64,000 bases of DNA, taken from the NCBI RefSeq assembly GCF_034521165.1, contig NZ_JAXHMV010000010.1:62001-126000 (forward strand). Direction: 5' to 3'. The notes below the pieces were generated by a model. That model had not been told where the DNA came from, did no database searches, and saw only the letters and a program-made list of their open reading frames with translations. Each line of letters starts with the position of its first letter. Position 1 is the first letter of the stretch. A program made the position numbers and the translations under genes. Positions 34,950 through 42,209 of this stretch are shown here, piece by piece. Source of the DNA: Thiohalophilus sp. GTDB taxonomy: Bacteria; Pseudomonadota; Gammaproteobacteria; UBA6429; Thiohalophilaceae.

Positions 34950-35807
34950 TCAATGATCGTGGAAGTTGTTACAGGCGTCGACCGTATTCTGCAACAACAT
35001 CGCCACGGTCATGGGGCCGACCCCGCCGGGCACCGGGCTGATCCAGGCGGCGTTCTGGCTGGCGCTGGCAAAATCGACATCCCCGATCAGCTTGCCGGCC
35101 TCGGTGCGGTTGATACCCACATCGATCACGGTGGTCCCGGGTTTGATCCAGTCGCCGTCGACGACGCCCGGTTTGCCGACGGCCACCACTACGATCTCCG
35201 CCTCGCGCACTTTGTCGGCCAGATTTTGGGTAAAACGGTGGCAGACCGTCACCGTGGCGCCGGCCAGTAACAGCTCCAGCGCCATCGGGCGGCCGACGTG
35301 GTTGGAGGCCCCGACCACCAGCGTGTCCTGGCCCTTGATCGGCTGGCCGGTGCTCTCCAGCATGGCGATCACCCCGCGCGGGGTGCACGGGCGCAGGACC
35401 GGCATGCGTACTGCCAGGCGCCCGATGTTGTAAGGGTGAAAGCCGTCCACATCCTTGTCCGGCTTGATGCGTTCGATGACAGTTTCCTGATCGATATGCG
35501 GGGGCAGGGGCATCTGGACCAGAATTCCGTCCACGACCGGATTGGCATTCAGCTCATCGATCAGGGTCAGCAGTCGATCCTGTTCCGTATCGATTGGCAG
35601 GTCATAGGCGTAGGAGTTGATACCGGCTTCTTCGCAACCCTTGCGTTTGTTACGCACATAGACTTCCGAGGCCGGGTCATTTCCCAGCAGAATGACAGCC
35701 AGCCCGGGGGCCCGCTTCTCGGCCTCCAGCCGGGCATCCACTTGCTGTTTTATCAGCTGGCGCCGCTGGGCGGCGAGGGCCTTGCCATCGATAATCTGGG
35801 CTGTCAT
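34950..35807 (-). CDS. folD: Methylenetetrahydrofolate dehydrogenase / methenyltetrahydrofolate cyclohydrolase
   Basis: A 285-residue bifunctional folate enzyme. The catalytic lysine lies in SEVYVRNKRKGCEEAGI (about residue 55), and the family signatures DGILVQMPLP (about 97) and PCTPRGVIAML (about 138) and the NADP-binding VVGASNHVGRPMALEL (about 162) are present. The C-terminus PGGVGPMTVAMLLQNT is normal. It is convergent with the secreted-protein gene and divergent from the tRNA cluster. Confidence 0.97.
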   Translation of the reverse strand: MTAQIIDGKALAAQRRQLIKQQVDARLEAEKRAPGLAVILLGNDPASEVYVRNKRKGCEEAGINSYAYDLPIDTEQDRLLTLIDELNANPVVDGILVQMPLPPHIDQETVIERIKPDKDVDGFHPYNIGRLAVRMPVLRPCTPRGVIAMLESTGQPIKGQDTLVVGASNHVGRPMALELLLAGATVTVCHRFTQNLADKVREAEIVVVAVGKPGVVDGDWIKPGTTVIDVGINRTEAGKLIGDVDFASASQNAAWISPVPGGVGPMTVAMLLQNTVDACNNFHDH

Positions 35808-35909
35808 GCAAACCTGTCCGAATTCGGGTTTCTGGGATTGAAAACCCTGTTATGATCGCATGATAGCGGCGTCAGGCCAAGCATGTGACGGAAAATAGCA
35901 GCAATTTCA

Positions 35910-35938
35910 TTGACCTGCATCGTCAGTATGCGTATTAT
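35910..35938 (+). promoter_or_regulatory. Sigma-70 promoter of the tRNA cluster
   Basis: -35 ttgacc (35910-35915), 17-base spacer, -10 tattat (35933-35938), placing transcription start about 6-8 bases after, just ahead of tRNA-Pro at 35952. This is the strongest sigma-70 match I found in the window. Confidence 0.8.
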
Positions 35939-35951
35939 CGCCGCCCTTGTC

Positions 35952-36028
35952 CGGGGAATAGCGCAGTCTGGTAGCGCGCCTGCTTTGGGAGCAGGATGTC
36001 GGGGGTTCAAATCCCTCTTCCCCGACCA
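35952..36028 (+). tRNA. tRNA-Pro (anticodon TGG)
   Basis: A 77-base gene with encoded CCA. Acceptor cggggaa pairs with ttccccg; the anticodon stem-loop is ctgct-ttgggag-cag around TGG; the T-arm is gggggttcaaatccct. The D-arm is standard (agcgcagtctggtagcgc). Confidence 0.97.
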
Positions 36029-36033
36029 GTTCA

Positions 36034-36363
36034 GCGCCCGTAGCTCATCTGGATAGAGCATCGGCCTTTAAGCTCGTCCTGCGGGGCGAACGAGGAGCCT
36101 TTGCAGGGAATCGGAACCTGTAAAGTGGATCGCACTGTATCGGGGAAACCTTAACAGGTCAGGCTGATGGCAATCCCGAGGAAACCGGTGGTTCGCCCTC
36201 TGGGCGCTATGGTAAAATCACCGGGATCCGTAGAGGCCATACGTGCGACACCTGAGACGGTGAAGAGATGGTCCAGACCACAAACGGATGGAATCCGGCA
36301 GCGAAAGCTGTAGCGGGTAAGCTAAGCCGAGGGTAGCAGGTTCGAGTCCTGCCGGGCGCGCCA
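36034..36363 (+). tRNA. tRNA-Arg (anticodon TCT), interrupted by an intron
   Basis: The 5' exon is 36034-36068 (gcgcccg acceptor strand, D-arm, anticodon stem tcggc, then ctt). The 3' exon is 36322-36363 (ctaa, stem gccga, variable loop, T-arm gcagg-ttcgagt-cctgc, acceptor cgggcgc, gCCA). Joined, they give a 77-base tRNA with loop ctTCTaa, that is tRNA-Arg(UCU). The intron sits between anticodon positions 34 and 35. The gene is five bases downstream of tRNA-Pro, so both come from one promoter. Confidence 0.93.
36069..36321 (+). ncRNA. Group I self-splicing intron (IC3-like) in tRNA-Arg
   Basis: A 253-base insertion after the U at exon position 36068 and ending in the terminal G at 36321, as the two-step guanosine mechanism requires. 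Its parts match the cyanobacterial tRNA-Leu group I intron as I know it: the P/Q region with ggggaaacct and ggcaatccc (36142-36177), a gagatggtccagacc element (36265-36279) corresponding to the S strand of P7, and the 3' tail gcagcgaaagctgtagcggg (36298-36317) ending just before the splice site. There is no reading frame, so no homing endonuclease. Short tRNA-Arg and tRNA-Ile introns of this class are known in Proteobacteria (Azoarcus, Agrobacterium). Exact pairings were not computed. Confidence 0.92.
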
Positions 36364-36426
36364 AATGCCCAAAGCAATTGGATGGAGGTCGCATATGACT
36401 TCATCGCGTGTTAGAGGTAAGGACGA

Positions 36427-36548
36427 GAACCTGCGTATAAATCAGGCAGGTTCGACAAATCGGCAGGACTGCCGATTTGGCCATCGCGAAGCGATGCCCG
36501 CAGGGCGAGGGACAGGGAAGTCCCGAGGCAATCCTGCCGGGCGCGCCA
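36427..36548 (+). repeat. Second, broken copy of the tRNA-Arg T-arm and 3' end with inserted hairpins
   Basis: gcaggttcga (36446-36455) and tcctgccgggcgcgcca (36532-36548) repeat the T-arm and acceptor 3' end of the tRNA-Arg (36336-36345 and 36347-36363), but 76 bases are inserted in the T-loop. The insert is a chain of hairpins: aaatcggca/tgccgattt (36457-36478), catcgc/gcgatg (36482-36496), gccc/gggc and gggac/gtccc. Just upstream gaacctgc (36427-36434) pairs with gcaggttc. No 5' half of a tRNA is present, so this is not a working tRNA. Confidence 0.75.
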
Positions 36549-36557
36549 ATACCCAGG

Positions 36558-36604
36558 CTCTAGTAACTAGATACTAGGTACTAGACACTAGACACTAGAT
36601 ACTT
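36558..36604. repeat. Heptad repeat, ctag family (family C)
   Basis: About six seven-base units of the form actagnn (actagat, actaggt, actagac, actagac, actagat), preceded by ctctagta. It ends in a run of T just before tRNA-His. Because actag/ctagt are partly self-complementary it can fold on itself. Confidence 0.75.
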
Positions 36605-36613
36605 TTTTCTATG

Positions 36614-36689
36614 GTGGCTGTAGCTCAGTTGGTAGAGTGCAGGATTGTGGCTCCTGTTGTCGTGGGTTCGATTCCCATCAGCCACCCCA
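36614..36689 (+). tRNA. tRNA-His (anticodon GTG)
   Basis: A 76-base gene with encoded CCA. Acceptor gtggctg pairs with cagccac; anticodon stem-loop caggattGTGgctcctg; T-arm gtgggttcgattcccat. The expected G-1 would be g36613. Confidence 0.97.
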
Positions 36690-36697
36690 ACTACAAC

Positions 36698-36737
36698 AAA
36701 GCCCGGGATGATAAAATTTAGTCCGGGCTTTGTGTTT
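36698..36737 (+). terminator. Terminator of the tRNA cluster
   Basis: Stem aaagcccgg / ccgggcttt with a 16-base A/T-rich loop and a gtgttt tail, eight bases after tRNA-His. Confidence 0.75.
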
Positions 36738-37172
36738 CCGGCAACTTCGTTGAAACTCCTTTTTTCAATATTTATTTCGTAATCTGTTGTCTGTTTCGGT
36801 TCTCGCTTTTGAACCGAAGCGTCGCTATCGCGTGCTCCGGAGCGCATCCAGTGTTTCAATTGTCGCTCGTGATTCCATGCATTCCTTAGTAGTTGATGTT
36901 CCGATGATGATGATTTTCTGGTTCGCTCGGCTTTGATGGTCTGGCGGGCTTCCCTGTACTGGTTGGGGTTATCGGCGCGGGGCCTCCGATCGCCTGTGGG
37001 CTTAGCATCAGACCCGGTCAAGGGATCCTTCGGAGACAATAGTGGTCAGTTTTTCCTCATTCATGGCTGTTTCCCGGGATATTGAGCAATCGCTCAATAA
37101 TGGCTAAACTGTCATTGTTCCTGGCTTTTGTTCAAGGACACACCATTTACGTATAAATCAAAGGGGAAAAAG
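36738..37172. other. 435-base gap upstream of the DsrE-like gene
   Basis: No gene is supported. A minus-strand open frame here reads through the tRNA-His antisense and is a known type of false gene. The only clear signal is the inverted repeat at 37082-37097. Base composition is less GC-rich than the housekeeping blocks, as for the next two genes. Confidence 0.6.
37082..37097. promoter_or_regulatory. TTGAGC-N4-GCTCAA operator, TetR-like
   Basis: An inverted repeat ttgagc-aatc-gctcaa (with flanking a/t extending the pairing to 37081-37098), 75 bases before the DsrE-like start codon. It matches the sites at 38767-38784 and 38805-38820. The form and length fit a TetR-family operator, but no such regulator is encoded in the window. 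Confidence 0.6.
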
Positions 37173-37724
37173 ATGAAACAGATAATGAAAGTGGGCCATT
37201 GGCCCCGGCTGGCGCTGTTGAGCGTGATGGGTATGTTGATGTTTGGCAATCCGCTGTCAGCCGAGGAGGCGATGTCGCCCTACGGTACCTCGACGACCAA
37301 TATGCACGAGTATCCGGTAATTGATGCGGTATTCGATGCCAACTATGAGGATCCTAACAAACTGAATATCCTGTACGCCTTCGTCAAAAATACCATGAAA
37401 CCGCTGAAGGGCAAGATGGTAGTGGTCACCCATGGTCCCGAGCTACGTGCTTTCGCCAAGGAAAATTACGTCAAGTACCAGGGCGTGATGGACAAGATGA
37501 AGCAGCTGGCGGATATGGGCGTGGAATTTCGTATGTGCAACAACGCTCTGCGCGCGGCAGGCTATGCGCCGGATGACTTTCACGGTTTTGTCACGATAGT
37601 GCCGGCGGGTTTTCCCGAGATCGCCTATCTCCAGCACCAGGGGTTTACCTATATCAATCCATTACCCTATTCAGTGCGTGATGTTCGATATAAGGAACGC
37701 CCGGAGTTAAGGGGCAAAAAATAA
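37173..37724 (+). CDS. Exported DsrE-family protein
   Basis: ATG 37173 with aagggga upstream gives 183 residues; an upstream in-frame ATG (37128) adds 15 polar residues and is less likely. A signal peptide (about residues 1-30, ending NPLSA) precedes a DsrE/DsrF-like domain: NILYAFVKNTM, then MVVVTHGPELRAFAKE, then VEFRMCNNALRAAGY with the single family cysteine (about residue 114), and IVPAGFPEIAYLQHQGF. Periplasmic DsrE-like proteins occur widely in sulfur-oxidising bacteria; the cysteine suggests sulfur or persulfide handling, but this is not shown. A shared operator links it to the acetolactate synthase cluster. Confidence 0.82.
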   Translation: MKQIMKVGHWPRLALLSVMGMLMFGNPLSAEEAMSPYGTSTTNMHEYPVIDAVFDANYEDPNKLNILYAFVKNTMKPLKGKMVVVTHGPELRAFAKENYVKYQGVMDKMKQLADMGVEFRMCNNALRAAGYAPDDFHGFVTIVPAGFPEIAYLQHQGFTYINPLPYSVRDVRYKERPELRGKK

Positions 37725-37755
37725 ACAGCAGCGCTGTTGCTGTAAAAGTATGCAG

Positions 37756-37777
37756 ACCCGCCATCAGGCGGGTTTGT
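37756..37777. terminator. Terminator between convergent genes
   Basis: Stem acccgcc / ggcgggt with loop atca and a ttgtt tail on the plus strand. It lies between the DsrE-like gene and the minus-strand gene ending at 37782 and probably serves the former. Confidence 0.65.
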
Positions 37778-37781
37778 TGAT

Positions 37782-38564
37782 TCAGAGCTGGTTGTCGGCA
37801 ATGTTGACACGGGGTTGCTCAACGGACTGGCTGAAATCGCAGGATGGGGTATGGAAGGTGACATAATGCCTGGTAATTTCAATTTCCCCATTCAGTTCTT
37901 CAATGTCATTTTGTTCGACAGCCTTATCAATGGTTTCGACAAGCTTCTGTAGTGCCCGCCCTGACTGTGTCTGCTTGTTTTTGTCCAGTCCAAGTTTTTG
38001 CCAGCTGTTATCGGCGTGACTCTCTCCTTCATGACCGATTCGAAAAAAATTCTCGACCAGTAATTCGATCAGGCGACCTTTGCCAAGCTGATTAGACAAC
38101 AGCGCAATGATTTCGAAATCGGGAGCATCGTCGGGAACTAAGACACGGAGTTCCTCTGGCAAAAAATCGATCAATTCTTCCCCATTAACCTGTCCATTGA
38201 GGATATCTTCTTTGACCAGTTGCTCGTAATCGGATGCGGGGTCGGAGCCAGTCCGTTTTGAAAGCTGGATCAGTGCCATCGCTTCGCTGCGATGGCCGCT
38301 AATACCGAAGCCGGAAAGAAAATGATCGAGTATATCGTGCACGAATACGGAGGTATTGATTTTCTCGCCCGTCTCCCGGGTGGCAGCGATGATGACCGGA
38401 TCGTCAATGGCTATGTCGAGTTTCCAGCCCCTTGCTCCGAAACCGTCATCCCATGTCCGCTTGTAGGTAACCGGAATCAGGATTCTGTTTCCATCAGTCC
38501 GCAAATATTCAGGCGGATAGTGCAGGATATCCCGCGTCGCGTTTTGTTCGCTGTCTGGCATCAT
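37782..38564 (-). CDS. Hypothetical protein
   Basis: A 260-residue acidic protein I do not recognise. It has no signal peptide or membrane helix. The N-terminal third has strands (RILIPVTYKRTWDDGF, WKLDIAIDDPVII) and a helix with HDILDHFLSGFGI; the middle is helical with acidic patches; the C-terminal part has KLVETIDKAVEQNDIEELNGEIEI-type helices (position about 205-230). The two leading Met codons leave the start uncertain by one residue. Its GC content is lower than that of the housekeeping genes, hinting at accessory origin. Confidence 0.6.
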   Translation of the reverse strand: MMPDSEQNATRDILHYPPEYLRTDGNRILIPVTYKRTWDDGFGARGWKLDIAIDDPVIIAATRETGEKINTSVFVHDILDHFLSGFGISGHRSEAMALIQLSKRTGSDPASDYEQLVKEDILNGQVNGEELIDFLPEELRVLVPDDAPDFEIIALLSNQLGKGRLIELLVENFFRIGHEGESHADNSWQKLGLDKNKQTQSGRALQKLVETIDKAVEQNDIEELNGEIEITRHYVTFHTPSCDFSQSVEQPRVNIADNQL

Positions 38565-38832
38565 ACTATTAAGCGTCGTTACTGGAATGTTTGGACTGGG
38601 TTTCCCGCACGGTTATGCGGTTGGGCCAAATCGGGTGTTAGAAAAATGACCATGCCATCGATTGTTATTATGATCCCGCGTCAGGTTTTCTGGTGACATC
38701 TTCGCTGGGGCGGGGCATGGCGGCATATCTCACTCAATTCGTTATTTATCCTCTCATCATAACAAACTTGAACGATCGTTCAAGTACTGCCATACTCGCA
38801 ATTATTGAGCAAACATTCAACTATAAGAAGGG
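38565..38832. other. Control region of the acetolactate synthase cluster
   Basis: A gap with no supported gene. It carries two copies of the operator described at 37082: cttgaacgatcgttcaag (38767-38784, a perfect 18-base palindrome) and ttgagcaaacattcaa (38805-38820, 13 of 16 bases matching the 37082 site). Confidence 0.65.
38767..38784. promoter_or_regulatory. Perfect 18-base palindrome, TetR-like operator
   Basis: cttgaacgatcgttcaag reads the same on both strands. It shares the ttga-nc-n-atcg-tcaa layout with 37082-37097. It lies 49 bases before the first coupled small reading frame and about 270 before the acetolactate synthase start. Confidence 0.65.
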
Positions 38833-38880
38833 ATGATGAACCGGTTTTTTCCTCTGATGAGGCGACGGTTAACCCACTGA
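38833..38880 (+). CDS. Possible 15-residue leader peptide
   Basis: ATG 38833 has a good site (aagaaggg) at normal spacing and opens 15 codons ending in tga at 38878-38880, which overlaps the ATG of the next small frame (tgATG). The peptide (MMNRFFPLMRRRLTH) is basic. It is too short to judge by composition; the support is only the ribosome-binding site and the overlap. Confidence 0.3.
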   Translation: MMNRFFPLMRRRLTH

Positions 38881-39056
38881 TGCAGGTAGTGCCTGACCGG
38901 AGAGGGGGAGTGTCAGGTTTCGAAGATTACTGCGACCAATTCAAGTATGGATTTATCAGTATGACAAGGCCGATAGCCGCTATGCGTGAGGAAGCGAGGA
39001 TGTGTGTGGAGATTGAAATAAATGATTGTATTCAGGATGCAAGGGAGCCGGAATAA
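38880..39056 (+). CDS. Possible 58-residue protein coupled to acetolactate synthase
   Basis: The frame from ATG 38880 overlaps the mini-frame stop at its start and the acetolactate synthase ATG at its end (taATG at 39054-39058). The product has a basic N-terminus (PDRRGG), a middle CDQFKYGFISMTRP and an acidic C-terminus with two cysteines. A TTG at 38805 would extend it but lies inside the operator. I do not recognise it; double overlap suggests translation, but it may only be leader RNA. Confidence 0.35.
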   Translation: MQVVPDRRGGVSGFEDYCDQFKYGFISMTRPIAAMREEARMCVEIEINDCIQDAREPE

Positions 39057-40744
39057 TGAAAGCAGCTGATCTGTTCGTCAGGGCATTGGAGGCAGAAGAG
39101 GTGGAGTATATCTTCGGTATTCCGGGAGAAGAAAACCTGGATCTGCTCAATTCGCTCAAAGATTCGACAATCCGGCTTGTTTTGACACGTCATGAACAGG
39201 CCGCCGCTTTTATGGCGGCCACCTATGGACGACTGACCGGCAAAACCGGTGTCTGTCTGGCGACACTCGGCCCTGGCGCCACCAACCTGGTAACCGGCGC
39301 GGCCTATGCCCAGCTCGGTGCAATGCCGATGCTGATGATCACCGGGCAAAAGCCAATCAAGGCCAGTAAACAGGGTGAATTCCAGATCGTCGACGTGGTC
39401 GACATGATGCAGCCGCTGACCAAGTACACGCGCCAGCTCAGTAGTGCGCACAACATTCCTGCCCGGGTGCGTGAGGCATTTCGACGTGCCGGGGATGAGC
39501 GGCCCGGCGCGGTGCATCTTGAGCTACCCGAGGATATCGCCCGGGACGAGACCGATGCCGGGGTCATTGGCCGTAGCCGCTTCACCAATCCACGCGCCAG
39601 CGACGATGCCATTGCCACGGCGACAGAGATGCTGCAATCCGCCCGTCATCCCCTGTTACTGATTGGTGCCGGTGCCAATCGTCGCCAGACCTGTTCGGCG
39701 TTGCGGGCCTTTGTTGACAAGACCGGGATCCCCTTTTTCAACACTCAGATGGGCAAGGGCGTGATTGATGAACGCCATCCGCTGTTTCTCGGTACCGCCG
39801 CGCTGTCCGGCGAGGATTACCTGCACAGGGCGATTGAGGCAGCGGATCTGATTATCAATGTCGGGCATGATGTGGTCGAAAAACCGCCCTTCATTATGGG
39901 TGATGATGATCTCGAGCCGGCCAGTCCCGATCTGGCGGGTGCCGGTGATGCCGGATCGGCGAAAGTTATCCATGTCAATTACATTACCGCCTCGATCGAT
40001 GCGGTGTATCACCCGCAGCAGGGGGTGATCGGCGACATCACTGACAGTATTGAAAGATTGACCGCCGAGGTCAAGGCGTGCCCGCACTGGGACTTTCAAC
40101 GTTTCCAGACGGTCAAGCGACATCTGGATGCGCATCTGCAGGAGGGTATCGCCGACGAGCGTTTTCCGGTTTATCCGCAGCGACTGGTGGCAGAGGTTCG
40201 CCGGGCCATGCCCGAAGACGGTATCATTGCACTGGATAACGGTATCTACAAGATCTGGTTTGCGCGCAACTACCGGGCCTATCAGCCCAACACCGTGCTG
40301 CTGGACAACGCCCTGGCCTCCATGGGAGCGGGCCTGCCCTCGGCCATGGCGGCCAGGATAGTTCATCCCCGGCGCAAGGTAATGGCCATTTGTGGTGATG
40401 GCGGTTTTATGATGAATTCCCAGGAACTAGAGACTGCCGTGCGTCTGGGACTCGATCTGGTGGTGCTGATCCTGCGCGACGATGCCTACGGCATGATCAA
40501 ATGGAAACAGGCCAACATGGGCTTCGAGGATTTTGGTTTGGATTACGGCAATCCCGATTTTGTGCAGTATGCCAACAGTTATGGGGCCAGAGGATATCGG
40601 GTCGCTTCGGCCGCCGAATTGCCGGAACTGCTGGCAGAGTGCCTCAACAGTCCGGGGGTGCGGCTGATCGAGGTGCCGGTCGATTACAGTGATAATGATC
40701 GCATTCTCAACCATGCCATCAAGGAACAGAGCCGGACGATTTAG
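39056..40744 (+). CDS. Acetolactate synthase-like thiamine diphosphate enzyme
   Basis: A 562-residue ThDP enzyme of the acetolactate synthase large-subunit group. N-terminal PYR domain: FGIPGEENLDLLNSL and the catalytic glutamate in TRHEQAAAFMA (about residue 47); central TPP-fold domain about 190-330; C-terminal PP domain with the ThDP motif GDGGFMMNSQELETA (about 449) and the metal-binding part LRDDAYGMIKWKQ. The usual NDN there is RDD. No regulatory small subunit (ilvN) follows; the partner is an aldehyde dehydrogenase, so a role outside branched-chain amino acid synthesis, such as catabolic acetoin or carboligation chemistry, is likely. Substrate unknown. Confidence 0.85.
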   Translation: MKAADLFVRALEAEEVEYIFGIPGEENLDLLNSLKDSTIRLVLTRHEQAAAFMAATYGRLTGKTGVCLATLGPGATNLVTGAAYAQLGAMPMLMITGQKPIKASKQGEFQIVDVVDMMQPLTKYTRQLSSAHNIPARVREAFRRAGDERPGAVHLELPEDIARDETDAGVIGRSRFTNPRASDDAIATATEMLQSARHPLLLIGAGANRRQTCSALRAFVDKTGIPFFNTQMGKGVIDERHPLFLGTAALSGEDYLHRAIEAADLIINVGHDVVEKPPFIMGDDDLEPASPDLAGAGDAGSAKVIHVNYITASIDAVYHPQQGVIGDITDSIERLTAEVKACPHWDFQRFQTVKRHLDAHLQEGIADERFPVYPQRLVAEVRRAMPEDGIIALDNGIYKIWFARNYRAYQPNTVLLDNALASMGAGLPSAMAARIVHPRRKVMAICGDGGFMMNSQELETAVRLGLDLVVLILRDDAYGMIKWKQANMGFEDFGLDYGNPDFVQYANSYGARGYRVASAAELPELLAECLNSPGVRLIEVPVDYSDNDRILNHAIKEQSRTI

Positions 40745-40754
40745 GAGAAAATTT

Positions 40755-42209
40755 ATGCTTGCACATTACCCGGCGATGATCGCCAACGACATCAGCCCGG
40801 CCGGGAGCCGACAGGTAAGCTCACCGTTTGACCAGACTCCTATTGCCGATATCGATACCTGCGACGATCAGGCTGTTGAGGCAGCACTGGCGACGGCCTA
40901 TGCGCTGTTTCGTAATCGCGATGCCTGGTTATCGGTGACACAACGGATCGTCATCCTGGAGAAAGCCTGCGCGATTATGACCGAGCGTGCCGAAACGCTG
41001 GCCCTCGAAGCCGCCCGTGAAGGCGGCAAGCCATTGAACGATTCCCGGGTCGAGGTGGCGCGGGCTATCGACAGCCTTCGTCTGTGCGTTGAGTGCTTGC
41101 GCAATGATGGAGGTGAAGTCATTCCCATGGATATCAACCCGGCTTCGGCCGGCAAGCAGGCCTTCACTATTGCCGAACCTGTTGGTGTGGTGGTGGCGGT
41201 CAGTGCCTTTAACCATCCGCTTAATCTCATTGCGCATCAGGTCGGGCCGGCGGTAGCTGCCGGCTGCCCTGTGATCGTCAAGCCGGCGGAGGAAACGCCG
41301 CTTTCCTGCTTTCGGCTGGTCGAGATTCTGCACGAGGCCGGCCTGCCAGCGGCCTGGTGTCAGGCACTGGTGACCGATAACCGGGAAGTGGCCACGAGGT
41401 TGGTTACCGATCCGCGCGTCGGCTTTTTCAGTTTCATCGGCAGTGCCCGGGTCGGCTGGTCGTTACGTGCGCAACTTGCACCGGGCACCCGCTGCGCTCT
41501 GGAACACGGTGGAGCCGCGCCGGTGATTGTGGCGAAGGATGCCGATATTGACGCCGTCATCCCCCGGCTGCTGAAAGGCGGCTTTTATCATGCCGGCCAG
41601 GTCTGCGTGTCGGTACAGCGGGTCTTCGTGCATCGCAGCATTGCACAGGAACTGGCGGCCCGGCTTGCTGAAGGTGCATCGCAATTGCGGGTCGGGGATC
41701 CGACTCTGGAAGAGACTGAGGTCGGCCCGTTGATTCGTCCTGCTGAAGTCGAGCGGATAGGCCAATGGGTTAATGAGGCAGTCAGTGCCGGTGCCGAACT
41801 GCTGTGTGGTGGCGAGCCATTATCGTCAACCATTTATGCCTGCACCGTACTCTATGATCCCCCGGACGATGCCAAAGTCAGTCGCGAGGAGATATTCGGC
41901 CCGGTTGTTTGTGTCTATCCCTATGACGAGATTGAGGAGGCGATTGCCCGTGCTAACAGCCTGCCCTGGGCCTTCCAGGCCGCGGTGTTTACGGACAGCC
42001 TGTCCACGGCAAAGCTTGCCAGCAGTCGCCTGGATGCCTCGGCGGTAATGATCAATGAACACACCGCTTTTCGTGTCGACTGGATGCCCTTTGCGGGGTT
42101 GCGCCAGTCCGGCCTGGGCACCGGTGGGATTCCCTATACCCTGCATGACATGCAGATTCAAAAACTGATCGTGACACAAATGAGTGAGGGTGCCTCATCA
42201 ATCCGCTGA
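40755..42209 (+). CDS. Aldehyde dehydrogenase family protein
   Basis: A 484-residue NAD(P)-dependent aldehyde dehydrogenase. ATG 40755 has aggag ten bases upstream; the frame is open into the previous gene. The NAD-binding SAFNHPLNLIAHQVGPAVAAG (position about 155-175), the general-base glutamate in CALEHGGAAPV (about 250) and the nucleophilic cysteine in AGQVCVSVQRV (about 284) are present, with FGPVVCVYPY and the C-terminal FRVDWMPFAGLRQSG. It follows the ThDP enzyme by ten bases. The pair probably acts in sequence: one makes or cleaves a C-C bond next to a carbonyl and the other oxidises the aldehyde. Confidence 0.9.
   Translation: MLAHYPAMIANDISPAGSRQVSSPFDQTPIADIDTCDDQAVEAALATAYALFRNRDAWLSVTQRIVILEKACAIMTERAETLALEAAREGGKPLNDSRVEVARAIDSLRLCVECLRNDGGEVIPMDINPASAGKQAFTIAEPVGVVVAVSAFNHPLNLIAHQVGPAVAAGCPVIVKPAEETPLSCFRLVEILHEAGLPAAWCQALVTDNREVATRLVTDPRVGFFSFIGSARVGWSLRAQLAPGTRCALEHGGAAPVIVAKDADIDAVIPRLLKGGFYHAGQVCVSVQRVFVHRSIAQELAARLAEGASQLRVGDPTLEETEVGPLIRPAEVERIGQWVNEAVSAGAELLCGGEPLSSTIYACTVLYDPPDDAKVSREEIFGPVVCVYPYDEIEEAIARANSLPWAFQAAVFTDSLSTAKLASSRLDASAVMINEHTAFRVDWMPFAGLRQSGLGTGGIPYTLHDMQIQKLIVTQMSEGASSIR

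Noticed and set aside
35804..36061. Minus-strand frame containing SGKRDLNPRHPAPKAG
   Set aside because: It is the antisense of tRNA-Pro and its promoter region.
36207..36404. Minus-strand frame containing GAPGRTRTCYPRLSL
   Set aside because: It is the antisense of the tRNA-Arg 3' exon and the intron.
36336..36548. Prophage or island attachment at tRNA-Arg
   Set aside because: The direct repeats are only 185 bases apart and no integrase, excisionase or phage gene is near; kept only as a structural oddity.
36581..37039. Minus-strand frame of 152 codons containing GVADGNRTHDNRSHNP
   Set aside because: It reads antisense through tRNA-His; this peptide pattern is a well-known false protein from tRNA antisense.
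38805..39056. 83-residue frame starting at TTG 38805
   Set aside because: The start lies inside the operator and has no ribosome-binding site; a shorter start at ATG 38880 is kept with low confidence.
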